From: Jeotgalicoccus aerolatus
GTDB taxonomy: Bacteria > Bacillota > Bacilli > Staphylococcales > Salinicoccaceae
Length of the DNA: 64,000 nt
Direction of reading: 5' to 3'
Assembly: GCF_014635205.1 (NCBI RefSeq)
Contig: NZ_BMCN01000001.1
Coordinates: 124,001-188,000, forward strand
The translations under genes were made by a program, and so were the position numbers. Positions 1 through 7,897 of this stretch are shown here, piece after piece; positions within the stretch are counted from its first letter, which is position 1, and the number at the start of each line of letters is the position of its first letter. Below the pieces are notes generated by a model. That model searched no databases. It had not been told where the DNA came from and worked only from the letters and a program-made list of their open reading frames with translations.

Positions 1-386
1 CCGGAATCAATATTCCGCTGATCATGAACTTTTATACGCCGGGTGCGGTGATGGGGACAGCAATCGCCCTGGGTGCCGGTGTCATTATGAACTTAATCAT
101 TATTAAAAAACACGGTAAAATCCGATTCCGGGCGTTCGTTGCACCGATTTTCAAAATTATCGCGTGTGCACTGATGATGCTGTTGTCAGTTGAAGTGGTG
201 TATTATTTATTAATGATGAATATCAATATGGAAGATATGACGAAGATGACTTCAGTCATTACTTTAGTCATTACAGTACCGGTCGGTGTGATTGTGTATC
301 TGTTTATAGGGTTTAAAACAGGACTTGCCGATGAAGTGCTCGGAGAACGGGCAGAGAAAATCCGCAGGAGAGTGAAATTTTTATAA
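1..386 (+). CDS. Polysaccharide/lipid II flippase family membrane protein (YtgP/SpoVB/MurJ-like), 3' end only
   Basis: The reading frame is already open at base 3 and runs to TAA at 384-386, so only about the last 127 residues are inside the window. They contain hydrophobic helices (around VMGTAIALGAGVIMNLIII, a segment near ACALMMLLSVEVVYYLL, and one near VITLVITVPVGVIVYLFIG) and a short basic tail. The family assignment rests on the membrane pattern plus position: in Bacillus and Staphylococcus the YtgP polysaccharide-export flippase lies directly before an RsuA-type pseudouridine synthase, as here. Members of the MOP superfamily move lipid-linked sugars across the membrane. The stop codon overlaps the next start (TAATG), implying translational coupling. 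Confidence 0.7.
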   Translation, partial: GINIPLIMNFYTPGAVMGTAIALGAGVIMNLIIIKKHGKIRFRAFVAPIFKIIACALMMLLSVEVVYYLLMMNINMEDMTKMTSVITLVITVPVGVIVYLFIGFKTGLADEVLGERAEKIRRRVKFL

Positions 387-1075
387 TGAGACTCGATAAA
401 TATCTTGCGAATGCCAATGTCGGCAGCCGCAAAGATGTCAGCAAGCTGATCAAGAAAAGTTTGATTACAGTCAATGGTGCGGTCGTTAAAAGTCCAAAGG
501 CGGAAGTATCATACGAAGACGAGATTCTGTATGACGGTCTGCCGATCGTGCTGGAAGAATTTATCTATTTAATGATGAACAAGCCGGACGGCGTCATTTC
601 ATCGACAGAAGATGGTCCGACAGCGACGGTCATCGATTTAATTGCCCATCCGCAGCAAAACGAACTTTTCCCGGTCGGCAGGTTGGATAAGGATACGGTA
701 GGCCTGCTGTTCATTACGAACGACGGCAAATTAGCCCACCAGCTGTTATCGCCGAAAAATGAGTATTATAAAACTTATTTTGTAACTGCCAGAGATAATG
801 TAACAGATGAAGACCTTCACAAGCTTGAGTCCGGCATCGACTTAAAAGATTTTAAGACGAAGCCTGCCAAGGCCGTACGGGTCAGTCCAAAGGAAGTCGT
901 CCTGTCGATTACCGAAGGGAAGTTCCACCAGGTGAAGCGGATGTTCCAGGCGCTCGGCAACGAAGTCGTTAAGCTGAAACGTACTGGTTTTGCCTCGCTG
1001 ACACTCGATGAAACATTGAACGAAGGCGAATATAGAAGGTTAACAGAGGACGAAATAAAAAATTTAACAATTTAA
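386..1075 (+). CDS. RsuA/RluB-family rRNA pseudouridine synthase
   Basis: A 229-residue enzyme that should isomerise a uridine in 16S or 23S rRNA. An S4 RNA-binding domain fills the first ~60 residues (MRLDKYLANANVGSRKDV). The catalytic domain carries the RsuA-family signature GRLDKDTVGLLFITNDG, with the catalytic aspartate at residue 101, and a later GKFHQVKRMFQALGN motif typical of the RsuA/RluB/RluE branch. The ATG overlaps the preceding stop by one base (TAATG). Position after the ytgP-like gene matches B. subtilis YtzG. The exact rRNA target cannot be read from sequence; 16S U516 (RsuA-like) is most likely. Confidence 0.88.
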   Translation: MRLDKYLANANVGSRKDVSKLIKKSLITVNGAVVKSPKAEVSYEDEILYDGLPIVLEEFIYLMMNKPDGVISSTEDGPTATVIDLIAHPQQNELFPVGRLDKDTVGLLFITNDGKLAHQLLSPKNEYYKTYFVTARDNVTDEDLHKLESGIDLKDFKTKPAKAVRVSPKEVVLSITEGKFHQVKRMFQALGNEVVKLKRTGFASLTLDETLNEGEYRRLTEDEIKNLTI

Positions 1076-1100
1076 GTTTAGATTGGTGATGCAGGGGTAT
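1076..1100 (+). promoter_or_regulatory. Candidate sigma-B promoter for the LEA-like repeat protein
   Basis: GTTTAG at 1076-1081, a 13-base spacer, then GGGTAT at 1095-1100. This matches the Gram-positive sigma-B consensus (GTTTAA, N12-15, GGGTAT) at 11 of 12 positions. Transcription would start near 1107, leaving a ~45-base leader with the GAGGTG ribosome site at 1139-1144 before the ATG at 1152. A TATAAT at 1131-1136 lies too close to the ribosome site to be a useful -10. Confidence 0.65.
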
Positions 1101-1151
1101 TATTTATATTAAGTCCAATGAAAACAATTTTATAATACGAGGTGTATCAAA

Positions 1152-1835
1152 ATGGGAAAATTATTTAATTTTGTATTTAGAGTCGGTGCAGTACTGGGTA
1201 TTGCATACGCTGCAAAAAAACTTGCAGATAATAAAGAAACTGTAAAACAGGAATATGCGAAAGCGAAAGAAGATCCGAAAGCTTATGCACAAAACGTGCA
1301 GGAAAAAGCGACAGCTAAAGCACAAGATCTGCAAGCTAAAGCACAGGAAGAGTATGCTAAAGCAAAAGAGGACCCGCAGGCATACAGAGAAAACGTTCAG
1401 AATAAAGTGACTGACAAAGCAAAAGAAGTACAATCTAAAGCGAACGAGCAAGTCGATGCAGCGAAAGTGAAAGCATCTGATTTACAGTCAAAAGCTAAAG
1501 ATGAATATGCAAAAGCAAAAGAAGATCCTGAAGCTTACAAACAGAACTTAAAAGAAAAAGGTCAGGAAAAAGCTGAATCAGTTAAAAATGAAGCGAAAAA
1601 AGCTCAGAAAAACATGAAGAATAATAGCGCATCAGCAGATGTTAAGCCGGATGCAGAAAATACTGATGACATCGAACAAAGAGAATCAGTTCTTGCAGAC
1701 GAAGGCGGTATTTCTGAGAGCGAAGTTAATAAGTACGAAAAAGAACACAATGTTGACGTGATCGATGATGAAGGCGAACGTAATGAAAACCACAACATTC
1801 ACATCGTGACAGATAACAAAAAAGATAATAAATAA
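1152..1835 (+). CDS. LEA-like / apolipoprotein-like repeat protein with N-terminal glycine-rich hydrophobic segment
   Basis: A 227-residue, very hydrophilic Ala/Lys/Glu-rich protein. Residues 1-24 form a short hydrophobic, glycine-containing segment resembling the start of YtxH-type proteins. It may be a membrane anchor, as no signal-peptidase site is evident. The motif EYAKAKEDPxAY then occurs three times, starting at residues 34, 67 and 118. The first two copies are 33 residues apart (three 11-mers), as in group-3 LEA proteins and amphipathic apolipoprotein helices. The last ~70 residues are acidic and unlike the repeats. A sigma-B-type promoter sits upstream and a terminator follows, so it is probably monocistronic. 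A role in desiccation, salt or membrane stress is inference; no enzyme motif is present. Confidence 0.7.
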   Translation: MGKLFNFVFRVGAVLGIAYAAKKLADNKETVKQEYAKAKEDPKAYAQNVQEKATAKAQDLQAKAQEEYAKAKEDPQAYRENVQNKVTDKAKEVQSKANEQVDAAKVKASDLQSKAKDEYAKAKEDPEAYKQNLKEKGQEKAESVKNEAKKAQKNMKNNSASADVKPDAENTDDIEQRESVLADEGGISESEVNKYEKEHNVDVIDDEGERNENHNIHIVTDNKKDNK

Positions 1836-1845
1836 TCTTTATATT

Positions 1846-1897
1846 ATTCCCTGTGTAAAGGCTGCTCTTCGCGGTCCTTATACGGGGAATTTTTTTG
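1846..1897 (+). terminator. Intrinsic terminator after the LEA-like gene
   Basis: ATTCCC... pairs with ...GGGGAAT (outer arms at about 1846-1861 and 1876-1890, with a bulge), followed by a run of seven T at 1890-1896. Confidence 0.65.
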
Positions 1898-1908
1898 CCT
1901 TTAATATT

Positions 1909-1937
1909 TTGGGATTCTCTGCCGAAAAGTATATAAT
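1909..1937 (+). promoter_or_regulatory. Sigma-A promoter of pepV
   Basis: TTGGGA at 1909-1914, a 17-base spacer, and TATAAT at 1932-1937. Transcription would begin near 1944, about 22 bases before the pepV ATG. The position shows that the in-frame codons upstream of 1966 are promoter and leader, not coding. Confidence 0.65.
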
Positions 1938-1965
1938 AGAAGAAAATCAATCTACAAGGGAGCCG

Positions 1966-3381
1966 ATGAACTTGGATGCAAAAGAATTAGTTATTCAATA
2001 TAAGGATGAGCTGATTAAAGATTTGATGGGTCTTTTATCTATCGACAGTGTAAAAGGAGAGTCTGTTAAAGACGCACCAGTGGGCGAAGGTCCAAAAAAA
2101 GCACTCGAATATATGATTGAACTCGGTGCGAAAGAGGGACTGCCGACAAAAGTGGTCGCTAATTTAGCCGGGCATATTGAATTCGGCAAGGGTGACGAAT
2201 TGTTTGGCGTACTCGGACACGTCGATGTTGTGCCGCCAGGTAAGGGCTGGACGTCGGAACCGTTTGAACCTGTGATTAGAAATAATGAAATCGTTGCACG
2301 CGGTGTTCAGGATGATAAGGGACCGACGATGGCTGCGTATTATGCTTTAAAAATTTTACATAATGAAGGCTATGAATTTAACAGAAGAGTACGGCTGATT
2401 GTCGGCACAGACGAAGAGTCTGACTGGCAGTGTACTGACGCTTATTTTAAAGAAGAGGAAATGCCGTCTGCCGGATTTTCACCTGATGCTGAATTCCCTG
2501 TCATTCACGGTGAAAAAGGGATTACTTCATTTAATATCGTACAGTCCAATTTAAACGATGAGTTTATCGACAGCGATATTGAATTAAAAGCATTCATTTC
2601 AGGCGAACGCTACAACATGGTGCCTGAATCTGCCGAAGCCAAATTAAAAGTGATGACGAAGATGAGTGCGATTATCCAAGCATTTGAAGGATTTTTACGA
2701 AAAAGCGGCAACAGAGGAAAATACGAGATTGACGGCGGTTTCTTAAAATTAGAGCTCGAAGGTCAGAGTGCGCACGGTTCGACGCCTGAAGAAGGTGTAA
2801 ATGCCGGTACGGAACTCTTAAAATTCCTGAGTGAAGTAGAACTTGATCAGAATGGCAAACAATTTGTTGATTTCGCGGATCAATATATTGTCGGCAATTT
2901 AAACGGCGAGGCATTCAATATGGACTATCATCATGAAGAAATGGGAGACGTCAGTGTAAATACCGGCATGATAAATTATACGGAAGTCGACGGCGGTATT
3001 TTTGGTGTGAATCTGCGCTATCCAACAGGATTGGATTTCGATGCAGGCATTCAAGCTCTGAATAAAACGATCGAAAAGACCGGTTTTACAATTGAAGATG
3101 TCAGCAATCAGGCGCCGCATTACGTCGATAAAAATGATCCGCTCGTGACTCAATTGCTAAAAAGTTATCAAAAACATACTGGAGATATGACTGAGGCTTA
3201 TACTATCGGCGGCGGGACATATGCAAGAACACTTGAGACGGGTGTTGCATTCGGTGCCATGTTCAAAGACACTGTCGATACGATGCATCAGAAAGATGAA
3301 CGGATGAATATCGATGAGCTGCTCTTAGCTGCCCAAATTTATTTAGAAGCACTCTACAATGTGTGCGTCATCAAGTCATAG
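1966..3381 (+). CDS. pepV: Dipeptidase PepV (M20A metallopeptidase)
   Basis: A 471-residue zinc dipeptidase of the PepV/carnosinase-like branch, cleaving a broad range of dipeptides in the cytosol. The metal-site motif GHVDVVPPG (His85, Asp87) and a following DEESDWQC acidic motif are in place, as is the GGGTYAR motif near the C-terminus. Length agrees with PepV of lactobacilli and staphylococci (about 469-470 residues). The ATG at 1966 is preferred over an upstream in-frame ATG at 1909 because it has an AAGGGAG ribosome site at 1957-1962, a promoter ends just before it, and MNLDAKE matches the usual family start. Confidence 0.92.
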   Translation: MNLDAKELVIQYKDELIKDLMGLLSIDSVKGESVKDAPVGEGPKKALEYMIELGAKEGLPTKVVANLAGHIEFGKGDELFGVLGHVDVVPPGKGWTSEPFEPVIRNNEIVARGVQDDKGPTMAAYYALKILHNEGYEFNRRVRLIVGTDEESDWQCTDAYFKEEEMPSAGFSPDAEFPVIHGEKGITSFNIVQSNLNDEFIDSDIELKAFISGERYNMVPESAEAKLKVMTKMSAIIQAFEGFLRKSGNRGKYEIDGGFLKLELEGQSAHGSTPEEGVNAGTELLKFLSEVELDQNGKQFVDFADQYIVGNLNGEAFNMDYHHEEMGDVSVNTGMINYTEVDGGIFGVNLRYPTGLDFDAGIQALNKTIEKTGFTIEDVSNQAPHYVDKNDPLVTQLLKSYQKHTGDMTEAYTIGGGTYARTLETGVAFGAMFKDTVDTMHQKDERMNIDELLLAAQIYLEALYNVCVIKS

Positions 3382-3437
3382 GGTAAAATCGCCTATTCCC
3401 AGACAGATGAAAAACTGTTATACTAACATTTGCTTCT

Positions 3438-3490
3438 TTGCCTGAAAATATGCAGGCAATATAAATGAACTTCAAGTGATGACATCACTT
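3438..3490. repeat. Two inverted repeats upstream of the ytmP-like promoter
   Basis: TTGCCTG (3438-3444) pairs with CAGGCAA (3453-3459). The perfect 17-bp dyad AAGTGATG-A-CATCACTT spans 3474-3490. Neither is followed by a T run, so they are poor terminators. The second ends eight bases before the putative -35 at 3498 and could be an operator. Confidence 0.4.
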
Positions 3491-3497
3491 AGTTAAC

Positions 3498-3526
3498 TTT
3501 AAACAACATTTTGTTTAATGTATAAT
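3498..3526 (+). promoter_or_regulatory. Putative sigma-A promoter of the structured leader/sRNA
   Basis: TTTAAA (3498-3503), 17-base spacer, TATAAT (3521-3526). The -10 is perfect and the -35 weak. The start would be near 3533. Confidence 0.45.
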
Positions 3527-3532
3527 AATATA

Positions 3533-3681
3533 TCTGAACAAAATCACAGTTACTCTGTACTAACATTCAGTTGGCAAAAGTAATCCATCTTTTGTTCTTG
3601 AAATAAGACTATAAACCCGATAAAATTTTAAACATGAACTTAATTTGCGCTATCTGATTAAATATATAGCGCAAATTTTTA
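3533..3681 (+). ncRNA. Candidate structured leader or small RNA ending in a terminator, upstream of the ytmP-like gene
   Basis: A 327-base gene-free stretch separates pepV from the next gene. From the putative start at ~3533 the RNA could fold as CTGAA(3534-3538)/TTCAG(3566-3570) enclosing ACAG(3546-3549)/CTGT(3554-3557), then CAAAAG/CTTTTG, then a perfect 12-bp hairpin (3642-3653 with 3666-3677) followed by TTTTT. The end lies 28 bases before the ytmP-like TTG. It could be a separate ~145-base small RNA or an attenuated leader. I recognise no known riboswitch class in it. Confidence 0.4.
3642..3680 (+). terminator. Intrinsic terminator or attenuator upstream of the ytmP-like gene
   Basis: Perfect inverted repeat AATTTGCGCTAT / ATAGCGCAAATT with a 12-base loop, then TTTTT. 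Confidence 0.65.
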
Positions 3682-3708
3682 TTTGACCGATGAAACGAGG
3701 TGTAAGAA

Positions 3709-4500
3709 TTGGATCATTTCTATCAACTCGGCTGGCAATTAGATCCTTTAGGCGGTTCCTCCGGTGAAGCTTATAAAGCTGAACAGGACGGGCGTAAACT
3801 GTTCCTTAAAAGAAATGCCAGCCCTTTCCTTGCGGCGTTATCCGCTGAAGGCATCGTTCCGAAACTCGTTTGGACAAAACGTATCGAGACGGGCGAAGTG
3901 GTAACAGCACAGCACTGGAAAAATGGCCGGGAGTTGACTCGTGAAGACATGGGAGGGCTGCGTGTCGCAGCTTTGATGAGTAAAATACACACATCAGAAC
4001 CGCTCCTCACGATGTTAAAACGTCTAGGCATGAAACCGATGCTGCCGGAAGTATTACTTAACAAAATACAGTCATCATTATCACCAAAAGTGAATGCGCA
4101 TCATGTCGTTAGAAATGCCATCCAATACCTCGAAAACGCAGTGCCGGAAATTGAGGTTGCCGATTGCAGAGTATGCCACGGTGATGTTAATCATCATAAT
4201 TGGCTCTTATCGGACACTGACGAACTATTTTTAGTCGACTGGGAAGGTGCGATGATTGCAGACCCTGCAATCGATCTCGGAATGATTTTATATCCTTACA
4301 TCGACCACAGCGACTGGGGTGAGTGGCTCCATAATTACGGTGTAGAGCTTAACAACGATCTGCACTCCCGTATGAAATGGTACACATTCGTTCAGGCGAT
4401 TACGATGATTCAGTGGTATGAAGACCGCAAACGATTTACTGAAATGAATGAATGGATTATATTCCTGTCGAGAGTAATGGACAAGGACCGTCTTATTTAA
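3709..4500 (+). CDS. APH/choline-kinase-family phosphotransferase (YtmP-like)
   Basis: A 263-residue protein with an aminoglycoside phosphotransferase / choline kinase fold. The catalytic loop reads CHGDVNHHNW, and the metal-binding segment LFLVDWEGAMIADPAIDLG supplies the DxD-like acidic residue. Position directly before trmB matches ytmP of B. subtilis and its staphylococcal counterpart. Those are annotated as phosphotransferases of unknown substrate. The start is a TTG at 3709 with an ACGAGGTG ribosome site about seven bases upstream. Nothing in the sequence indicates a drug-resistance role. It probably forms an operon with trmB (22-base gap). Confidence 0.82.
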   Translation: MDHFYQLGWQLDPLGGSSGEAYKAEQDGRKLFLKRNASPFLAALSAEGIVPKLVWTKRIETGEVVTAQHWKNGRELTREDMGGLRVAALMSKIHTSEPLLTMLKRLGMKPMLPEVLLNKIQSSLSPKVNAHHVVRNAIQYLENAVPEIEVADCRVCHGDVNHHNWLLSDTDELFLVDWEGAMIADPAIDLGMILYPYIDHSDWGEWLHNYGVELNNDLHSRMKWYTFVQAITMIQWYEDRKRFTEMNEWIIFLSRVMDKDRLI

Positions 4501-4522
4501 TAATTGAGAGTAGTGAATATTT

Positions 4523-5155
4523 TTGAGAATGCGCAACAAACCCTGGGCGATCGATTATTTGGAATCTAATGCCCATATCGTGGATGTTAACAATACGTAC
4601 AGTAAAAAAATAAAAACGTTTTTTGATAAGGACCAGCCAATCCACATCGAAGTGGGAACGGGTATGGGCATCTTTATCACGACGCTGGCACAGCAAAATC
4701 CGGAGATTAATTACGTCGGTATTGAAATCGATAAAAACGTTATGATCCGCGTCACTGAAAAGGTGCTTGAGCTCGGCTTAAGCAATGTCAGACTGCTCCT
4801 TTTAGATGCGAACACACTGATGGATTATTTTAACGAGAACGAAGTAGATAAAGTTTACTTAAACTTCTCGGATCCATGGCCAAAAGTGCGTCATGCTAAA
4901 AGAAGACTGACGCACAGCCGGTTTTTATCGAGTTACAAGCAGCTGCTGAAAAAAGATTCTATCGTAGAATTTAAAACGGATAACAGAGGCTTATTCGAAT
5001 TCAGCCTAATTTCTATGAACGCATTTGGCATGACGTTTGAAAACTTGAATCTGGACGTTCATGACGATGAACCGAAAGAAAATATACGCACTGAATACGA
5101 AGAAAAATTTTCTCAGCGCGGACATAAAATTTACTGGATACAAGCATCTTTCTAA
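4523..5155 (+). CDS. trmB: tRNA (guanine-N7-)-methyltransferase TrmB
   Basis: A 210-residue SAM-dependent enzyme that methylates G46 in the tRNA variable loop. It shows the SAM-binding motif HIEVGTGMGIFI and the TrmB signature LNFSDPWPKVRHAKRRLTH. The N-terminus MRMRNKPWA is that of Bacillus TrmB, which supports the TTG at 4523 rather than the ATG two codons on. The ribosome site is only a weak GAGAG at 4506-4510. The stop codon lies inside the terminator hairpin. Confidence 0.93.
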   Translation: MRMRNKPWAIDYLESNAHIVDVNNTYSKKIKTFFDKDQPIHIEVGTGMGIFITTLAQQNPEINYVGIEIDKNVMIRVTEKVLELGLSNVRLLLLDANTLMDYFNENEVDKVYLNFSDPWPKVRHAKRRLTHSRFLSSYKQLLKKDSIVEFKTDNRGLFEFSLISMNAFGMTFENLNLDVHDDEPKENIRTEYEEKFSQRGHKIYWIQASF

Positions 5156-5171
5156 GGAAAGGTGCTTTTTT
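5142..5171 (+). terminator. Intrinsic terminator overlapping the end of trmB
   Basis: AAGCATCTTTC (5142-5152) pairs with GAAAGGTGCTT (5157-5167) with one G-T pair, followed by six T. The loop holds the trmB stop codon. Confidence 0.8.
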
Positions 5172-5242
5172 ATATTCGTGTATTATTCCCTGAAAGAATG
5201 TTAAAATGTAAAGATACAGAACATTTAGAGTGGAGGAATATA

Positions 5243-6439
5243 ATGACACAATTCGATTTTAATCAAAAAACGTCAAGAGAAGGTACATACAGTGTTCAAT
5301 ATGAGGGTACCGAAGCTTTATTTGGAGCGAAAGGACTCGAGCCTTTCTGGATTGCCGACATGGATATACAGACGCCTGTTATGATCAGAGATGCTATTAA
5401 AAAACGTCTGGATAACGGGATTTTCGGTTATACGATGTGGCAGAATGAACGGTTTTACGGACCGGTAAAACACTGGTGGAAGACACGCTTTAATATTTCT
5501 TTAAACGAAGCGGATATTCATTATGCAGCGTCTGTTTTATATACTGTCGGTGAAGTCATCAGACAGACGACAGAAGAAGGAGACGGTGTTATTTTAACGA
5601 CGCCTTCATATAATTCATTCCCGAATTTAATCCAGGGCAACGACAGGAAAATTATAGAATCTCCGCTGGTTTACGATGAAGATAAAAAAGAATACTTTTT
5701 AGATACTGAATCGTTTAAAAAGCTGTGCGAACGGGATGATGTTTCATTGTACATCCACTGCAACCCGCATAATCCAACCGGGAAAGTATGGACACTTTCA
5801 GAACTTAAAGAAATCAAGCAAATTTGTAAAGACAATAATGTCTATTTAATCAGCGATGAAATCCATATGGACTTTGTCAGACCAAAAGAAGATTTTGTCT
5901 CTGTTGCATCGCTGCTTGAAGAAGATGATGCTGTGCTCGTCACGACAGGTCTTGGCAAGTCGTTTAACTTAGCGAGTATTCCGCATTCATACTTTATAAC
6001 GAAAGACAGACATTTAACAGCTGATATTAATTCTGCAATGGGGAGCAGATATAATGTCAACACAGCGTCAAGTCTGGCACTGGCTGCAATAGAAGCGGCA
6101 TACACAGAGTGCGGGGGATGGATCGATCAGCTGAATGAACATATCGAAGAGAACTTCCAATTAATAAGCGATTATATCGATGAACATCTGTCGGATGTTT
6201 TATCATTTGATATTCCAAAAGCGACTTATCTCGGCTGGATCAGCTTTGAGAAATCTGGTCTGGATGCAGCAAAAGTGCATCAGGCACTCGTTGAAGTCGG
6301 CGGTATTGCGGTATCACCAGGCAAGCTGTACTTAGACCATGAAAATAATCACTTCAGATTTAATGCAGCATCGAGCAGAGCAAGGATAGAGGATGGCTTA
6401 GAACGTATCAGAAAAACGTTTGAACATTTAAGCAAATAA
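5243..6439 (+). CDS. PatB/MalY-family PLP-dependent C-S lyase (cystathionine beta-lyase type)
   Basis: A 398-residue fold-type I aminotransferase-like enzyme. Family features include the YTVGEVIR region, HCNPHNPTGKVW (the substrate-facing loop), SDEIHMDFV with the PLP-pyridine aspartate, and GLGKSFNLASIPHSYF containing the Schiff-base lysine. MalY/PatB enzymes cleave cystathionine or cysteine conjugates to pyruvate, ammonia and a thiol. The ATG at 5243 is chosen because GTGGAGG lies seven bases upstream. The in-frame codons from 5162 fall in the trmB terminator. Exact substrate is unknown. Confidence 0.85.
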   Translation: MTQFDFNQKTSREGTYSVQYEGTEALFGAKGLEPFWIADMDIQTPVMIRDAIKKRLDNGIFGYTMWQNERFYGPVKHWWKTRFNISLNEADIHYAASVLYTVGEVIRQTTEEGDGVILTTPSYNSFPNLIQGNDRKIIESPLVYDEDKKEYFLDTESFKKLCERDDVSLYIHCNPHNPTGKVWTLSELKEIKQICKDNNVYLISDEIHMDFVRPKEDFVSVASLLEEDDAVLVTTGLGKSFNLASIPHSYFITKDRHLTADINSAMGSRYNVNTASSLALAAIEAAYTECGGWIDQLNEHIEENFQLISDYIDEHLSDVLSFDIPKATYLGWISFEKSGLDAAKVHQALVEVGGIAVSPGKLYLDHENNHFRFNAASSRARIEDGLERIRKTFEHLSK

Positions 6440-6441
6440 AA

Positions 6442-6479
6442 AAATCATGGGGATTACTGAACAGTAATCTCCATGATTT
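6442..6479. terminator. Bidirectional terminator between convergent genes
   Basis: AAATCATGGGGATTAC (6442-6457) pairs with GTAATCTCCATGATTT (6464-6479), one G-T pair, with A and T runs on either side. It covers the last codons of the minus-strand gene. Confidence 0.75.
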
Positions 6480-6750
6480 CAGCTGTGTAAGGATCTGCTA
6501 AAAAGTTATATTTTACAGTATTTTCATCATTGCCGACATGCAGCACGCCGCTGACTGTATTTGTGTTTAGACCGAATCGGTTTTGGCCGTCTGCCTGATA
6601 GTCGAGCGAAATGAATGAAATGTTTTCAAATTGAAGATGCAGGTTATCGACGATTTTTTTAGTATCGACTCTGCGGTGGAGTAATAACCACACCAAGAGC
6701 GGGATAACGGTAACAGCTAACAATGTAAATATAATTAGATTACGCTTCAT
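6454..6750 (-). CDS. Small membrane-anchored protein of unknown function
   Basis: 98 residues. An N-terminal hydrophobic helix (IIFTLLAVTVIPLLVWLLL, residues ~5-23) is followed by a basic HRR stop-transfer and a ~70-residue extracytoplasmic domain with alternating polar/apolar beta-like pattern. I recognise no family. Start ATG (complement of 6748-6750) has an AAGGAGG ribosome site. It is the only minus-strand gene between trmB and ccpA, interrupting the otherwise co-directional yt-cluster. The terminator formed at its 3' end is shared with the lyase gene. Confidence 0.6.
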   Translation of the reverse strand: MKRNLIIFTLLAVTVIPLLVWLLLHRRVDTKKIVDNLHLQFENISFISLDYQADGQNRFGLNTNTVSGVLHVGNDENTVKYNFLADPYTAEIMEITVQ

Positions 6751-6820
6751 ATGTACATCCTCCTTATGAAGTAGTTTAACATAGAATATTAAGAAAATAA
6801 CAACTAAAAGGGGTATTTTT

Positions 6821-7894
6821 ATGGAACTGTCAGAAAAAACGTTAGATAGAATGAAGACATTAACAGGGCTGCATGGGGCACCCGGTTTTGAAGATAAAGT
6901 ACGTGAATATATGAAAAAAGAACTGTCGGAATATGCTGATGAAATAATTCAGGATGGTCTGGGCGGTATTTTTGCGGTTAAAAAGAGTACAAAGGAAAAT
7001 GCACCCAAAGTACTGGTAGCTGCACATATGGACGAAGTCGGCTTCATGGTAACAGCTTTAATGGATAACGGCTTTATTAAATTTACGCCGCTAGGCGGCT
7101 GGGCATCTGACGTCCTTCTCAGCCAGCGTTTTTCAGTGCGTACGAGTCAGGATGAGGAAATCACAGGCGTCATCGGCAGTGTGCCGGTACACTTTAGAAG
7201 AGGCGGCAGCAAAGAAACTAAAATTGAAGATATGCTGCTGGACGTCGGTGCGGATTCTAAAGAAGAGCTTCTTGAGATGGGGATTAATCTTGGAGACTCT
7301 ATCGTCCCTGAAGTTGACTTTAAAGTGCTTAAAAATGATAAGAAATTACTCGCTAAAGCATGGGATAACAGATACGGCTGTCTGATTGCAATCGAAGCGC
7401 TGGAATCTTTAAAAGATACTGAGCTCGACTGCGATTTATATATCGGTGCCAATGTTCAGGAAGAAGTCGGCCTGCGCGGTGCAAAAGCCAGTACTCATAT
7501 GATTGATCCGGATATCGCTTTTGTTGTAGACTGTTCTCCGGCAAACGATATGATGGGCAAAAAAGATGATCTTGGTAAAATTGGAGAGGGAACGCTTATC
7601 CGCCTGTTTGACCGCACGATGATCTTAGCGCCGAGAATGCGTGAATTTCTCCTTGAAACAGCTAAAGAGTCTGATGCTAAGTATCAGTATTATCATTCAC
7701 CGGGCGGTACGGATGCGGGCAGCATTCATACGTCAAATAACGGTGTGCCGTCAGCTGTAGTCGGAATTTGCTCGCGCTATATTCATACGGCAAACTCAAT
7801 TATTAATTATGAAGATTATTTGCACGCACATAATTTGTTAACATCGCTGATCAAAAAGGTCAATACTGACACTGTTGATAAAATAAGAGGATAG
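6821..7894 (+). CDS. M42-family aminopeptidase (YtoP / glutamyl-aminopeptidase-like)
   Basis: A 357-residue cocatalytic-zinc aminopeptidase, expected to form a tetrahedral dodecamer in the cytosol. Metal ligands are visible in AHMDEVGFMV, DNRYG, NVQEEVGLRGA (catalytic and bridging glutamates), VVDCSPAND and YYHSPGGTDAGSIH. Length matches the family. The AAAAGGGG ribosome site is nine bases before the ATG. It equals YtoP in the B. subtilis region and is followed after three bases by the EIIC-type gene, so the two are probably co-translated. Confidence 0.9.
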   Translation: MELSEKTLDRMKTLTGLHGAPGFEDKVREYMKKELSEYADEIIQDGLGGIFAVKKSTKENAPKVLVAAHMDEVGFMVTALMDNGFIKFTPLGGWASDVLLSQRFSVRTSQDEEITGVIGSVPVHFRRGGSKETKIEDMLLDVGADSKEELLEMGINLGDSIVPEVDFKVLKNDKKLLAKAWDNRYGCLIAIEALESLKDTELDCDLYIGANVQEEVGLRGAKASTHMIDPDIAFVVDCSPANDMMGKKDDLGKIGEGTLIRLFDRTMILAPRMREFLLETAKESDAKYQYYHSPGGTDAGSIHTSNNGVPSAVVGICSRYIHTANSIINYEDYLHAHNLLTSLIKKVNTDTVDKIRG

Positions 7895-7897
7895 GCC

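Noticed and set aside
3709-4500. APH-fold protein as an aminoglycoside resistance gene
   Set aside because: Conserved chromosomal position next to trmB points to the YtmP family, not a resistance determinant.
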